Positions 7,609-17,494 of a DNA stretch of 64,000 bases are shown in pieces. Origin of the DNA: Nakamurella aerolata. Lineage in GTDB: Bacteria > Actinomycetota > Actinomycetes > Mycobacteriales > Nakamurellaceae. Numbering within the stretch: position 1 is the first letter of the stretch; every line of letters starts with the position of its first letter. The notes below the pieces were generated by a model. The model was not told where the DNA came from. It was given only the letters and a program-made list of their open reading frames with translations, and did not search any database. A program made the position numbers and the translations under genes. The stretch covers positions 124,001 through 188,000 of the forward strand of contig NZ_JABEND010000008.1 in assembly GCF_013002705.1 (NCBI RefSeq), read 5' to 3'.

Positions 7609-10600
7609 GTGAGCATCGTGACCACCCAGCGCACCGACACCACCAGTTCCGGTCCGGCCGGCTCGGCGCCGAGCGGCGTCGCCGACACCCAGCCCGCCGC
7701 TGAAACCGCTGCCGCCACTGAAACCGCCGCCGCAGCGACACCGGCCGGTCAGCCGGCCACCGAGACCCCGCCGTACCGGTACACCGCCGAGCTGGCCAAT
7801 CAGATCGAGCGGTACTGGCGCGACTACTGGCGCAGCAACGGCACCTTCCACGCCCCGAACCCGGTGGGCGACCTGGCACCCTCCGACGGCGCTCCGGTGC
7901 CCTCGGACAAGTGCTACGTGCTGGACATGTTCCCGTACCCGTCGGGCGCCGGACTGCACGTCGGGCATCCGCTGGGTTACATCGGCACCGACGTCTGGGC
8001 CCGCTATCTGCGGATGACCGGCCACAACGTGCTGCACACGCTGGGCTTCGACTCGTTCGGGCTGCCCGCTGAGCAGTACGCCATCCGCACCGGCACCCAC
8101 CCCGCGGTCACCACCGCGCAGAACATCAAGCGCTACCGCGACCAGCTGGAACTGCTGGGGCTGGGGCACGACGAACGCCGCAGCGTCGCCACCACCGACC
8201 CCGAGTTCGTGCGGTGGACACAGTGGATCTTCACCCAGCTGTTCGAGGCCTGGTTCGATCCGGACGCCGACCCGGCACCGGGAGGCGGGCAGCGCGGCAA
8301 GGGCAGGGCAAGGCCGATCGCCGACCTGGTCGGCGAGTTCGAGTCGGGCTCACGGCAGTTGGCGGACGGCCGGGCCTGGACCGACCTGAGCCGCACCGAG
8401 CAGGCGGAGATCATCGACGGGCACCGGCTGGCCTACATCGCCGAGGCTCCGGTCAACTGGGCACCAGGCCTGGGCACCGTGCTGAGCAACGAAGAGGTGA
8501 CGGCCGACGGGCGCAGCGAGATCGGGAACTTCCCGGTCTTCCGCCGCAACATGCGGCAGTGGATGATGCGGATCACCGCATACGGTGACCGGCTGCTAGA
8601 CGACCTGGACCGGCTGGACTGGCCGGAGTCGGTGAAGTCGATGCAGCGCAACTGGATCGGCCGCAGCACCGGCGCCACCGTGCGGTTCGGGCAGGCCGGC
8701 TCACCCGGCGCCGCCGGCGGCACGGACGCGACCGGCGCCGAGATCGAGGTGTACACCACTCGCCCCGACACCCTGTTCGGGGCAACGTATCTGGTGCTGG
8801 CACCCGAGCACCCGCTGGTGCAGCAGCTGACGGCCGACGCCTGGCCGGACGGCGTCGACCCGCGCTGGACCGGCGGTGCCGACACCCCGCGGCAGGCGGT
8901 GGCCGACTACCGGCTGGCGGCGTCCCGCAAGTCGGACCTGGACCGGCAGGAGAACAAGGACAAGACCGGCGTCTTCACCGGCGCGTACTTCGTCAATCCC
9001 GCCACCGGCAAACAGATTCCGGTGTTCATCGCCGACTACGTGCTGATGGGATACGGCACCGGCGCCATCATGGCGGTGCCAGCCGAAGACACCCGCGACA
9101 TCGAGTTCGCGCAGGCGTTCGGGCTGCCGGTGATTCCCACCGTGCAGCGCCCGGACGGCTTCCCCGACGACGCGGCCTACACCGGCTCCGGCCCGATGAT
9201 CAACTCGGCCAACGACGAGATCGATCTGAACGGCAAGCCAGCGGAGCAGGCCAAGGCCGAGATGATCGAGTGGTTGCAGCGCAAGGGATTCGGCGCTCCA
9301 CGCACCCAGTACAAGCTGCGCGACTGGCTGTTCTCCCGGCAGCGCTACTGGGGTGAGCCGTTCCCGATCGTCTACGACGCCGACGGCATCGCCCACGCCC
9401 TGCCGGACGACCAGCTGCCGCTGACACTGCCGGAGCTGGACGACTACAGCCCGGCGAAGCTGGACCCGAACGATCCGAACACCGAGCCGGTCCCGCCGCT
9501 GGGCAAGGCCACCGAGTGGACCACCGCCACGCTGGATCTGGGCGACGGCGAGCAGACCTACACCCGCGAGCTGAACGTGATGCCGCAGTGGGCCGGCTCC
9601 TGCTGGTACGAGCTGCGCTACCTGGACCCGACCAACTCCAAGCAGTTCGTCGCCCCGGAGAACGAGCGCTACTGGATGGGCAAGAACGCTGACGTGGCAG
9701 GCGATCCCGGCGGCGTCGACCTGTACGTCGGCGGCGTCGAGCACGCGGTGCTGCACCTGCTGTACGCCAGGTTCTGGCACAAGGCGCTGTTCGACCTGGG
9801 GCACGTGTCGAGCGAGGAGCCGTTCCGCCGGTTGTTCAACCAGGGGTACATCCAGGCCTACGCCTACACCGACGAGCGCGGCGTGTACGTCCCTGCCGAG
9901 GAGGTGATCGAAGATCCGGCCAATGTCTTCACCTATCAGGGCAAGCCGGTGGAGCGTGAGTACGGCAAGATGGGCAAGTCGCTGAACAACGTGGTGACCC
10001 CGGACGACATGTGTGCGCGCTACGGCGCCGACGTGTTCCGGCTGTACGAGATGAACATGGGCCCACTGGCCGATTCCCGGCCGTGGCAGACCCGCGATGT
10101 GGTCGGCTCGCAGCGCTACCTGCAGCGGCTGTGGCGGCTGATCGTCGACGAGAACACCGGCGAGACCAGGGATGTCGACGCGGCGGCGACCGAAGGGCCG
10201 GACGCCGAAGAGACCAGGGCGCTGCTGCACCGCACCATCGACGGGGTGCGCAGCGACTACCAGCAGATGAGCTACAACACCGCGGTGGCCAAGCTGATCG
10301 TGCTGACCAACCACGTCACCAAGGGTGGCGGGGTGATCTCCCGCGAAGTGGCCGAGCCGCTGGTGCTGATGACGGCTCCGCTGGCCCCGCACATCGCCGA
10401 GGAGCTGTGGAAGCGGCTGGGGCACAACGCATCGCTGGCACACGGGCCGTTCCCGCAGGCCGATCCGGCGCTGCTGGTGCAGGAGTCGGTGGAGTACCCG
10501 ATCCAGGTGAAGGGCAAGGTGCGATCGCGCATCTCGGTGCCCGCCGACGCCGATCCGGCAGCGATCGAGGCGGCCGCACTGGCCGACCCGAAGATTGTGG

Positions 10601-10680
10601 AAGCGCTGGCCGCGCAGGGTGTTTCAACGCCGAAGAAGGTGGTCGTCGTTCCCGGCCGGATGGTCTCCATCGTCCCGTAA
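7609..10680 (+). CDS. leuS: Leucyl-tRNA synthetase
   Basis: About 1023-residue class Ia synthetase that charges tRNA-Leu with leucine in the cytoplasm. The HIGH-type motif is HVGH (residues 117-120, within [15 protein letters not shown]) and the KMSKS loop is KMGKS (787-791). The CP1 editing insert (roughly 260-480) includes the [20 protein letters not shown] and [17 protein letters not shown] blocks used for proofreading. The first 45 residues are a disordered Thr/Ala-rich extension. GTG at 7609 was chosen; GTG at 7618 and an ATG-like start at 7534 are alternatives, the latter being too close to the attenuator. Expression is probably controlled by the upstream Leu leader. Confidence 0.95.
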   Translation: MSIVTTQRTDTTSSGPAGSAPSGVADTQPAAETAAATETAAAATPAGQPATETPPYRYTAELANQIERYWRDYWRSNGTFHAPNPVGDLAPSDGAPVPSDKCYVLDMFPYPSGAGLHVGHPLGYIGTDVWARYLRMTGHNVLHTLGFDSFGLPAEQYAIRTGTHPAVTTAQNIKRYRDQLELLGLGHDERRSVATTDPEFVRWTQWIFTQLFEAWFDPDADPAPGGGQRGKGRARPIADLVGEFESGSRQLADGRAWTDLSRTEQAEIIDGHRLAYIAEAPVNWAPGLGTVLSNEEVTADGRSEIGNFPVFRRNMRQWMMRITAYGDRLLDDLDRLDWPESVKSMQRNWIGRSTGATVRFGQAGSPGAAGGTDATGAEIEVYTTRPDTLFGATYLVLAPEHPLVQQLTADAWPDGVDPRWTGGADTPRQAVADYRLAASRKSDLDRQENKDKTGVFTGAYFVNPATGKQIPVFIADYVLMGYGTGAIMAVPAEDTRDIEFAQAFGLPVIPTVQRPDGFPDDAAYTGSGPMINSANDEIDLNGKPAEQAKAEMIEWLQRKGFGAPRTQYKLRDWLFSRQRYWGEPFPIVYDADGIAHALPDDQLPLTLPELDDYSPAKLDPNDPNTEPVPPLGKATEWTTATLDLGDGEQTYTRELNVMPQWAGSCWYELRYLDPTNSKQFVAPENERYWMGKNADVAGDPGGVDLYVGGVEHAVLHLLYARFWHKALFDLGHVSSEEPFRRLFNQGYIQAYAYTDERGVYVPAEEVIEDPANVFTYQGKPVEREYGKMGKSLNNVVTPDDMCARYGADVFRLYEMNMGPLADSRPWQTRDVVGSQRYLQRLWRLIVDENTGETRDVDAAATEGPDAEETRALLHRTIDGVRSDYQQMSYNTAVAKLIVLTNHVTKGGGVISREVAEPLVLMTAPLAPHIAEELWKRLGHNASLAHGPFPQADPALLVQESVEYPIQVKGKVRSRISVPADADPAAIEAAALADPKIVEALAAQGVSTPKKVVVVPGRMVSIVP

Positions 10681-10751
10681 CGCTCGCCAGTGGCGCCGCC
10701 GCCGGCGAGCGTATCGGCAGCGCATCGGCAGCGGCCCGAGAGGGCACAACG

Positions 10752-10793
10752 ACGCCGCCCCCGTCACCCAGAGGTGGTCGACGGGGGCGGCGT
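10752..10793 (+). terminator. leuS: leuS terminator
   Basis: Perfect 14-bp inverted repeat, ACGCCGCCCCCGTC (10752-10765) and GACGGGGGCGGCGT (10780-10793), followed by TTG. It lies between the convergent leuS and proX-like genes and can end transcription from both sides. Confidence 0.8.
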
Positions 10794-10850
10794 TTGTCGG
10801 CGCTGGTGCCGCGGCGTTGAGGTCGCGAGCGCTGGTGCGGCGGCGGGGTG

Positions 10851-12026
10851 TTACTTCAGTTCGCCGGCGGCCAGCTGCTTGGCGAACTCGGGCTTGCCCT
10901 TCAGCCACTCGTCAACGGCGGCGTCCGGGTTCTTGCCGTCGTACTTCTGGGTCATCAGATCTTCCAGCTCCGACAGATCGGCGTCCGGGATGATCATGTT
11001 CTTGAACAGCTGGGCCGCCTTGGGGTACTTGGCCTCGAAGCCCTTGGTGGCGTAGTTCCACAGGCCTTCCTTGCCGCCCATGGCGCCCTTCGGGTCTTCC
11101 AGATCGCGGATGTCGTAGGCGGCGTAGGCCCAGTGCGGCTTCCACAGTGTCACCGCGACGTTGGTCTTGTCCTTCTCCGCCTTGACGATCGAGGCCAGCA
11201 TGGCCGAGGTCGACGAGGTGGTGAACGTGATGTCCTGCAGGCCGTACGCCGGGATCATGGTGTCCTTGACGACACCGGTCTCGCCGGCGCCTGGCTCGAT
11301 GCCGACCAGCGTGTTGTTGTATTCACCGGCCATGGACTTCAGGTCCTCGATCGACTTGGCCGGCGACGACGAGTTCACCGCGATGGTCAGCTTGGCGTTG
11401 TCGTACCAGCAGCCCAGCGGCTCCAGCTGGTCGCCGTACTTGTCGATGTAGGTCTTGTGGGTGGTCGGCAGCCACACGTCGGTGAGCACGTCGACGTCGC
11501 CCTTGGCGGCCGCGACGAAGGCCGGTGCGGCATCCAGGGTCTTGACGTCGACGGTGTAGCCGTCCGACTCGAGGACGTTCTTCATCAGGTAGGCGGTCGC
11601 GGTGGACTCGTCCCAACCACTGAAAGAGCCGATGGTGATGGACTTTTCGCTGTCCGCCTGCATCGAGCTGGCGTCCTTGACTCCGGCGGTCATGTCGCAA
11701 CCGGCCTGGTCGGTACCGGCCGCGCCCCCGGCGGACCCTGCAGCACTGGACGCGCCGGAGCCGGCAGCATCGGAACCGGCAGCACCCGACCCGGCCGAGT
11801 CGGAACCGGCGGCACCCGACCCAGCGGCGCCGTCACCGGACCCAGCGGCACCGGAACCAGCGGTGGAACCATCACCGGCGGGTGCGCCGGTGTCACCAGC
11901 GGTGTCGCCCGTGGTGGCCGAGTCGTTGCTGCTGGCACCGGCGTCGGTGTTGGAGCTGCCGCAGCCGGCCAGCGCGACGGTGCCGGCAGCCAGCACCGCG
12001 GTGAGCACGGAAAGCTTGCGCCTCAT
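10851..12026 (-). CDS. proX: Glycine betaine/proline ABC transporter substrate-binding lipoprotein
   Basis: 391 residues. Signal peptide with lipobox LAGC (Cys22), then a long Ser/Gly/Ala/Asp tract (about 23-108) and an OpuAC-type binding domain: ITIGSFSGWDESTATAYLMK, VDVLTDVWLPTTHKTYIDKY, GAGETGVVKDTMIPAYGL, and NVAVTLWKPHWAYAAYDIRD. It captures betaine-type osmolytes outside the membrane and hands them to the permease. Third gene of a proV-proW-proX operon. The AAGGGA site precedes the ATG. The tether is unusually long and repeat-like (AAGSGAAGSD), see findings. Confidence 0.9.
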   Translation of the reverse strand: MRRKLSVLTAVLAAGTVALAGCGSSNTDAGASSNDSATTGDTAGDTGAPAGDGSTAGSGAAGSGDGAAGSGAAGSDSAGSGAAGSDAAGSGASSAAGSAGGAAGTDQAGCDMTAGVKDASSMQADSEKSITIGSFSGWDESTATAYLMKNVLESDGYTVDVKTLDAAPAFVAAAKGDVDVLTDVWLPTTHKTYIDKYGDQLEPLGCWYDNAKLTIAVNSSSPAKSIEDLKSMAGEYNNTLVGIEPGAGETGVVKDTMIPAYGLQDITFTTSSTSAMLASIVKAEKDKTNVAVTLWKPHWAYAAYDIRDLEDPKGAMGGKEGLWNYATKGFEAKYPKAAQLFKNMIIPDADLSELEDLMTQKYDGKNPDAAVDEWLKGKPEFAKQLAAGELK

Positions 12027-12097
12027 CGTGTGAATCCCTTCGATCGGTGTTATCTCCTCCGGCCGTGCGGACGCGGCGGCCGGTGTGTCGGGTCTTG

Positions 12098-12961
12098 TCA
12101 GCGGCCGGCCGGATCGCGCCGTTTGCCGGCGAGCGAGCTGATCCGGTCGAGATAGACGGCGATGATCACCACGGCGAGCCCGGCCTCGGCGCCGAGGCCG
12201 AGGTCGAGGGTCTGCAGGGCCTGGTTCACCTGGCCGCCGAGACCGCCGGCACCGGCGAACCCGGCGATCACCACCATGGACAGCGCCAGCATGATCACCT
12301 GGTTGACGCCGGCCATGATGGTCGGCATGGCCAGCGGGATCTGGATACCGCGCAGGATCCGGCCGGGGCTGGAACCGAAGGCCTGCCCCGCTTCCACCAC
12401 CTCGCGGTCCACCTGACGGATCGCCAGCTCGGTGAGCCGAATCCCCGGCGGCATGCAGAACACCAGCGTGGCAACCACTCCCGGGGTCGGGCCGATGCCG
12501 AAGATGATGATCACCGGCACCAGGTAGACCAGCCCCGGCAGGGTCTGCATCAGGTCGAGCACCGGCCGCACGATCGCCGAGACGGTGCGGCTCTTGGCCG
12601 CCAGGATGCCGATCGGTATCGCCAGGACCAGCGCGATCACCACGGATACAAGCACCAGCGCCACCGTGCTCATCGCGTTCAGCCACTGGTCGAAGCCGCG
12701 AATCAGGTAGAAGCCGATCACCGCGAACAGCGCGATCGGCCACCCTCGGCGCAGGCCGCCGGCCAACAGCGCGATCGCCGCGAACACCAGGATGATCACC
12801 CAGTACGGCGGGGTCGACAGCACCTGGTACAGGCCGTCGTAAAAGCCGGTGACCACCGTCTTGATGAAGTCGAACAGCCAGGTGGCGTGGGTGGTGAGCC
12901 AGTCGAAGGCGTTCTCGACGACGTCGCCGAACGGGATCTTCGGGTTCATCACATCGGCCAT
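12098..12961 (-). CDS. proW: Glycine betaine/proline ABC transporter permease
   Basis: 287-residue OpuAB/ProW-type permease with about seven membrane helices. The binding-protein-dependent transport signature is EVVEAGQAFGSSPGRILRGI, and LQTLPGLVYLVPVIIIFGIG is characteristic of the betaine group. It forms the membrane channel of the osmolyte importer. The start lies 1 bp after the stop of the ATPase gene, so the two are translationally coupled. A 70-bp gap separates it from the binding-protein gene. Confidence 0.92.
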   Translation of the reverse strand: MADVMNPKIPFGDVVENAFDWLTTHATWLFDFIKTVVTGFYDGLYQVLSTPPYWVIILVFAAIALLAGGLRRGWPIALFAVIGFYLIRGFDQWLNAMSTVALVLVSVVIALVLAIPIGILAAKSRTVSAIVRPVLDLMQTLPGLVYLVPVIIIFGIGPTPGVVATLVFCMPPGIRLTELAIRQVDREVVEAGQAFGSSPGRILRGIQIPLAMPTIMAGVNQVIMLALSMVVIAGFAGAGGLGGQVNQALQTLDLGLGAEAGLAVVIIAVYLDRISSLAGKRRDPAGR

Positions 12962-12962
12962 C

Positions 12963-14390
12963 TCAGCTCACCTCCCCTTCGGCTCCGGTTCTTGACGGCT
13001 TGGTTAATGGATCGGATATGGATGCGCTTTCCGCAGCGGCGGCGCGCTCGGCCGGGCCGGCCTGGTTTTCGGTCGCGGGCTCGGAAGGCTCAGCGCCGGA
13101 CGGCTCGATGGGGGTCGGCCGGCCGATCGGGTTCGGCTCGCCGGCCGGCGGCGCCATCGACGCCAGCAGGCCGACCCGGGGCACCACGCCGCGCAGTCGC
13201 CCGTTGTCGCCGATCACGGCCAGCGGCACCGGCGATTCGGCGGCGGGCGCGAACATGTCGGCGACCGGGGTGCTCTCCTGCACGGTGACAAGGCCATCGC
13301 GGCGAATCAGCGATTCCAGGTCGGTACTGCCCTGCTTGACGGCGGCGACCACGTCGCTGTCGGTCACGTAGCCGAGCAACCGGCGGTCCCGGTCGACCAC
13401 CAGCACCCCGGAGGTCTGGTGCTGCCGCATCTCGTTGACGGCGCCGCGCGGCCCGCTGGTCAACGGCACCACCGCGCCGGGTTGTTCCATCACCGACGCG
13501 GCGGTGAGCACCTTGGCCCTGTCCACCTCGGCGGTGAACCTGGCGACGTAGTCGTTGGCCGGGTCGGTGAGAATCTGCTCGGCGGTGCCGATCTGCACGA
13601 TCCGACCCGACCGCATCACCGCGACCCGGTCGCCGACGTACATGGCCTCGTTGAGGTCGTGGGTGATGAACACGATGGTCTTGCCGAGGGTCGACTGCAG
13701 TTCGATCAGCTGATCCTGCATCTCCCGCCGGATCAACGGGTCCAGCGCCGAGAATGCCTCGTCCATCAGCAGAATGTCGGTCTCGGCCGCCAGCGCCCGC
13801 GCGAGCCCGACGCGCTGTTGCATGCCGCCGGACAGTTGGTTGGGATACCTGTCGCCCCAACCCTTCAGGCCGACGACGTCGAGCCAGTGGTCGGCCCGGT
13901 CCAGCCGTTCGGCCTTGCCGACGCCGCGCTCTTTCAAGGCGTAGGCGGCGTTTTCCCGGACGGTGCGGTGCGGCAGCAGCGCAAAGTGCTGGAACACCAT
14001 CGAGATTCGATCCCGCCTGATGCTGCGCAACCGTGAGTCGGACACCGAGGTGATGTCGGCGTCACCGACGAAAACCTTTCCGGCAGAAGGCTTCCAGAGT
14101 CCGTTGATGGTGCGGATCAACGTCGATTTGCCCGAGCCGGACAGGCCCATCACCACGAAGATCTCGCCGGCGCCGACATCGAACGTTGCGTCGATCACCG
14201 CGGCGGTGCCAAGGCCCTTGAGCTGTTCCGAATCTTCACCGGCCTTGAGCCGCCTGACCAGTTCGCCCTCGCGGCGGCCGAAGACCTTGTAGACGTCCTG
14301 CACCCTGACGGCGGGTGAGGCAGCCGGTGTCGCGGCCTGATCCGGCGGCTGGTTCGGCGCGGGTTTGCTCAACGATGGCGGGGTGGACAA
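12963..14390 (-). CDS. proV: Glycine betaine/proline ABC transporter ATP-binding protein with CBS domains
   Basis: 475 residues. Walker A GLSGSGKST, Q-loop SMVFQHFALLPHRTV, signature LSGGMQQR, Walker B DILLMDEAFSALD, H-loop IVFITHDLNEAM. After about residue 290 come tandem CBS domains (SGVLVVDRDRRLLGYVTDSD), which in OpuA-type transporters sense ionic strength or cyclic di-AMP, and then an acidic, Pro/Ala-rich 70-residue tail not needed in the family. TTG start at 14390 with AGGAAGG about 7 nt upstream. First gene of the osmolyte uptake operon. Confidence 0.92.
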   Translation of the reverse strand: MSTPPSLSKPAPNQPPDQAATPAASPAVRVQDVYKVFGRREGELVRRLKAGEDSEQLKGLGTAAVIDATFDVGAGEIFVVMGLSGSGKSTLIRTINGLWKPSAGKVFVGDADITSVSDSRLRSIRRDRISMVFQHFALLPHRTVRENAAYALKERGVGKAERLDRADHWLDVVGLKGWGDRYPNQLSGGMQQRVGLARALAAETDILLMDEAFSALDPLIRREMQDQLIELQSTLGKTIVFITHDLNEAMYVGDRVAVMRSGRIVQIGTAEQILTDPANDYVARFTAEVDRAKVLTAASVMEQPGAVVPLTSGPRGAVNEMRQHQTSGVLVVDRDRRLLGYVTDSDVVAAVKQGSTDLESLIRRDGLVTVQESTPVADMFAPAAESPVPLAVIGDNGRLRGVVPRVGLLASMAPPAGEPNPIGRPTPIEPSGAEPSEPATENQAGPAERAAAAESASISDPLTKPSRTGAEGEVS

Positions 14391-14852
14391 TAGCTACCTT
14401 CCTGTCGGGCTGCCCCTCCCGGACGGAAAGTGACAACCGACCGCCGTCGTCATCGACTCATGCGGTCCGTTGCGAAGCGCATTGGCGGCGCTCGTCTCTC
14501 CCGTGCCCCAACCGAGAACAGCGTACGAATGCGCCGACAACCTTAGCCACGATCGGGTCGGCAACGCGAATCCCGGCAGGCGCCGAAACTGGCCGTCGCA
14601 CATCGGTTAGCGCTTCGATGCGGTCCCAAAAGTGCGCAGTCACCGAACGTTGGCAACGCTCTGACCACCGAAAACGTTGGGACACCGGCAACTCCGTTGA
14701 CGGCGGGACGCGTTGTAGTGGCAGCACGATCCAGCGTTACCAGTTCGTTGTATACCGGCGGTATATCTCACTCAGCGGACGCCGGCGCCGGCGGTGAGCG
14801 GTATCACTCAGCAGACGTCATGCAGCGGTTGCCGCGCGCCGGTGCCACCGGC
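14391..14852. other. Intergenic region upstream of the betaine operon
   Basis: 462 bp without a credible gene; less GC-rich than its flanks. It must carry the minus-strand promoter of the betaine operon. It holds a palindrome at 14751-14765 (TATACCG and CGGTATA around one G) and, just beyond it, an imperfect direct repeat of CGGTAT...CACTCAGC (from about 14760 and 14800). No regulator-binding motif was recognised. Confidence 0.5.
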
Positions 14853-16136
14853 TCAGGACGCCGGGTCGATACTGCCGGCAAGTTGACCTGCCGTGGCGGG
14901 CTTTTGCTCGGTGCCGGCGATCACCGCGCGGGCCTCGTCGGTCTTGCCGAAGATGTTCCACAGCAGCACGCCGACCACCTGCAACTTCTCACCCTGCACC
15001 GGCACGGCGTAGTAGACCACCGCGGCGCTGTGCTCGGAGTTCCAGTCCTGCACCATGGTCAGCGAACTGTCCAGCCGGCCAACCGCTTCGTAGCCGTCGT
15101 CGAACAGGTCGGAGAAGAACAGCGGGGTGTAGTCGTAAGGCGCGACGTCGCCGGCCATGTTCGCGCCGGCGCGCTTACCCATGGCTTCGGCATTGTCCAC
15201 GTGCTCCACTCTGCGGCGGCCGAGCAGCTTGTCCGGGTAGTTGGCGACATCGCCTGCGGCATAAATGTTTTGATCCGACGTACGCAGGTCCGCGTCGACC
15301 ACGACGCCGTCGTCCACCCGCAGTCCGGCGTCGGCGGCCAGCTCGTCGTCGACGCTGATACCAAGACCGAGAACCACCACCTCCGCCGAGAGTTGCTCGC
15401 CGGTGTCGGTGTTCAACAACACCGTCTCAGCGGCCTCGCCCTCGGCACCTCGATGGTGGCGCAGCGCACCGCCCGTCACCCTGGTGCCCGGCACCAGCTT
15501 CACCCCGTGCGCGGTGAACTGTGCTTCGATGTGCTCGACGATATCGGCGGGAAACATGTTGCCCAGCAAGTGCTCTGCCGGATACACCAACGTCACCTCG
15601 GTGTCCGTCACAGCCAGCCCGGCAGCGACCTCCGAGCCGATGTACCCACCGCCGACGACGATCGCGCTGGTTCCCGGCCCGGTGAGCGACCGCAACCGCC
15701 GGTAGTCGGCCACCGTGCGGTAGTAGATGACGCGCTCGCCGGCCGGCAGTCCCTCCAGCTGTTTCGGGTCACCGCCGGTGGCCAGCAGCAGCGTGCGGTA
15801 GCCGATGGTCTGCCCGGAATCGGTGGTCACCGTGCGCTGCGCCGGATCGATGCTCACCACAGTGGTGCCGGTGGCCACGTCCGCATCCGCGTCGGTGTCG
15901 GTGTGCAGCCAGATCTGGTCGAAGTCGTACTTCGGGTCGGTCCACAGCTTCTTCGACAGATCCGGCCGGTACACCGCACGGTTGGGATCGGCGCCGATCA
16001 CCGCAATGCTCGCCTTCGGGTCCTGCTGGTGGATGGCCTTGGCCGCCGAGTACGACACCACACCCCCACCGACAATCACGTAGTCGTACGAGTCGGACAG
16101 CGTCGTGCCGCCCTTGTCCGTCGCAGCGCTGGTCAT
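14853..16136 (-). CDS. FAD-dependent NAD(P) oxidoreductase (ferredoxin/rubredoxin reductase-like)
   Basis: 427-residue pyridine nucleotide-disulfide oxidoreductase fold. FAD-binding YVIVGGGVVSYSAAKAI near the N-terminus, NAD(P)-binding AIVVGGGYIGSEVAAGLA in the middle and the second FAD motif NIYAAGDVANY near residue 285. The C-terminal part resembles the dimerisation domain of ferredoxin-NAD reductases and AIF-like proteins. It would move electrons from NAD(P)H to a small redox protein, but no ferredoxin or P450 gene lies beside it. GAGGAG precedes the ATG. Transcribed alone; partner unknown. Confidence 0.85.
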   Translation of the reverse strand: MTSAATDKGGTTLSDSYDYVIVGGGVVSYSAAKAIHQQDPKASIAVIGADPNRAVYRPDLSKKLWTDPKYDFDQIWLHTDTDADADVATGTTVVSIDPAQRTVTTDSGQTIGYRTLLLATGGDPKQLEGLPAGERVIYYRTVADYRRLRSLTGPGTSAIVVGGGYIGSEVAAGLAVTDTEVTLVYPAEHLLGNMFPADIVEHIEAQFTAHGVKLVPGTRVTGGALRHHRGAEGEAAETVLLNTDTGEQLSAEVVVLGLGISVDDELAADAGLRVDDGVVVDADLRTSDQNIYAAGDVANYPDKLLGRRRVEHVDNAEAMGKRAGANMAGDVAPYDYTPLFFSDLFDDGYEAVGRLDSSLTMVQDWNSEHSAAVVYYAVPVQGEKLQVVGVLLWNIFGKTDEARAVIAGTEQKPATAGQLAGSIDPAS

Positions 16137-16366
16137 CTGGCTTCTCCTCGGGTCGACTCGTTCCGAGGTTAGGCAGGACGGCGCCGGCCCGCCACCAGGA
16201 CCGCCGCGTCAGGGGTCAGGCGTCCTGCTCGCCGAGACCGCGAGCGACGAGTCGGCGCCGGATGTCGTCCGCTGCCGCCGGCCAGGTGCAACTACCGCGG
16301 CGGAACCGTCCGGCAGAAGTGGATCAGCATCCGATCTGTCGGGCAGCAGCGCCGCGCCGGTTCGGG

Positions 16367-17254
16367 CTACAGCAGCGGCAGCAGCGCGCGGGCCTGCTCG
16401 ACGGTGTCGGAGTCGACGGTGGCGACGAGCACCCCGGGCCGGTGGTCCAGCCGGGCGCGCAGACCGCCGAGCGGGTCGACCAATGCGCTGCGCCCCACCC
16501 CGAGCGGGGAGCCGGCCGCGACCCGGGGCAGCGGGTCGGGAACCGGCTGATCGCTTGCCAGCAGCCAACTTTGCGCATCCATCGCGCGCACCCTGGTGAG
16601 CAGATCCCACTGCTCGGCCTTGCCCGGCCCGTCACCCCACGATGCCGGCACCACCACCAGCTCGGCGCCCGCCTGGCCGAGCGCGGTGAACTGATCGGCA
16701 AAGCGCAGGTCGTAGCAGGTGGCAACGCCGACCGTCAGCCCGCCGCAGCCGAAGGTGACCAGCTCGGCACCGGGCTGCACCACCGTGCTCTCCTTGCCGC
16801 CGAAAGCGTCGTACAGATGGATCTTGTGGTAAACCCATTCGCCGCCGGGCCCGGTGATCAGCACGGTGTTCCGCACCCGCGGCCTGGGCGCGCCGGCTGC
16901 GGGAGTGTCGCCGGCGGCGGGAGTGTCGTCCGCGGGAGTGTCGGCAGCGGGAGTGTCGACGGCTGCGGGAGTGTCGACGGCTGCGGGAGTGTCGTCGACG
17001 GCGGGGGTGAACATGCCAACCACCAGGGTGCTGCCGAGTTCGGCGGCCAGCGCCCGCACCCCGTCGGCGAACCGTCCGTCCGGCGGCTCGGCCACCTCGG
17101 TGAGCCTGGTACCGAAACGCGCCATGCTGGCCTCGGGGAAGACGATCAGCTCGGCCCCGGCCACCGTCCTGGCAAGCGCGCCGATCCGCTCCAGGTTGTC
17201 CGCGGGATCGGGGCCGGCGGAGAACTGCACGGCGGCAATCTGCAAGGTGCTCAC
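16367..17254 (-). CDS. Carbon-nitrogen hydrolase (nitrilase family) with a DTPAA-repeat insertion
   Basis: 295 residues from GTG at 17254. Nitrilase fold with catalytic triad Glu41 (FPEAS), Lys144 (YHKIHLYD) and Cys180 (VGVATCYDLRF). Members hydrolyse amide C-N bonds in the cytoplasm (omega-amidase and deaminated-glutathione amidase are the nearest types by motif). Residues about 86-122 are a degenerate DTPAA/VDTPAA repeat inserted between two strands, where the family has a short loop; it is probably a disordered surface loop. No linked pathway gene helps define the substrate. Confidence 0.85.
   Translation of the reverse strand: MSTLQIAAVQFSAGPDPADNLERIGALARTVAGAELIVFPEASMARFGTRLTEVAEPPDGRFADGVRALAAELGSTLVVGMFTPAVDDTPAAVDTPAAVDTPAADTPADDTPAAGDTPAAGAPRPRVRNTVLITGPGGEWVYHKIHLYDAFGGKESTVVQPGAELVTFGCGGLTVGVATCYDLRFADQFTALGQAGAELVVVPASWGDGPGKAEQWDLLTRVRAMDAQSWLLASDQPVPDPLPRVAAGSPLGVGRSALVDPLGGLRARLDHRPGVLVATVDSDTVEQARALLPLL
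16889..17002 (-). repeat. In-frame tandem repeat in the nitrilase gene
   Basis: Seven or so copies of a 15-18-bp unit around GGGAGTGTCGACGGCTGC on the plus strand, encoding DTPAA/VDTPAA on the minus strand. The reading frame stays open. It looks like slippage expansion within a loop-coding stretch. Confidence 0.75.
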
Positions 17255-17298
17255 CCCGCCATGGTCCCAGAGTTCCCTGGCTCGGTCGGGCTCGCACC

Positions 17299-17377
17299 TC
17301 ACAGCTGAGATTGCACATCACAGCCGAGATGGCTGACGAACCGAGCTGTGACGCGCGAACTCGGCTGTGATGTGCAA
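17299..17377. repeat. Dispersed palindromic repeat, copy A
   Basis: Left half contains TCACAGCTGAG and ATCACAGCCGAG in tandem; right half contains the reverse pattern GAGCTGTGA and CTCGGCTGTGATGTGCAA. The halves are imperfect inverted copies around a short centre. It lies in the gap between the divergent nitrilase and EamA genes. Related copies are at 46531-46625 and 52040-52118. Confidence 0.75.
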
Positions 17378-17494
17378 GGCCGGCGGGGAGATCATCGGTG
17401 GGGGTCATCGGTGGGATGCCCGTGGCGGGAACCGGGCGAAGCCGTGTCCGATTCTCGCTGGTCCCGGCTCGGTCGGCGGGGGCAGGATGACGCG

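Noticed and set aside
8701-10443. 580-residue open frame on the minus strand across leuS
   Set aside because: It is antisense to a clear synthetase, has a His/Val/Arg/Gly-rich composition typical of GC-rich shadow frames, and shows no domain.
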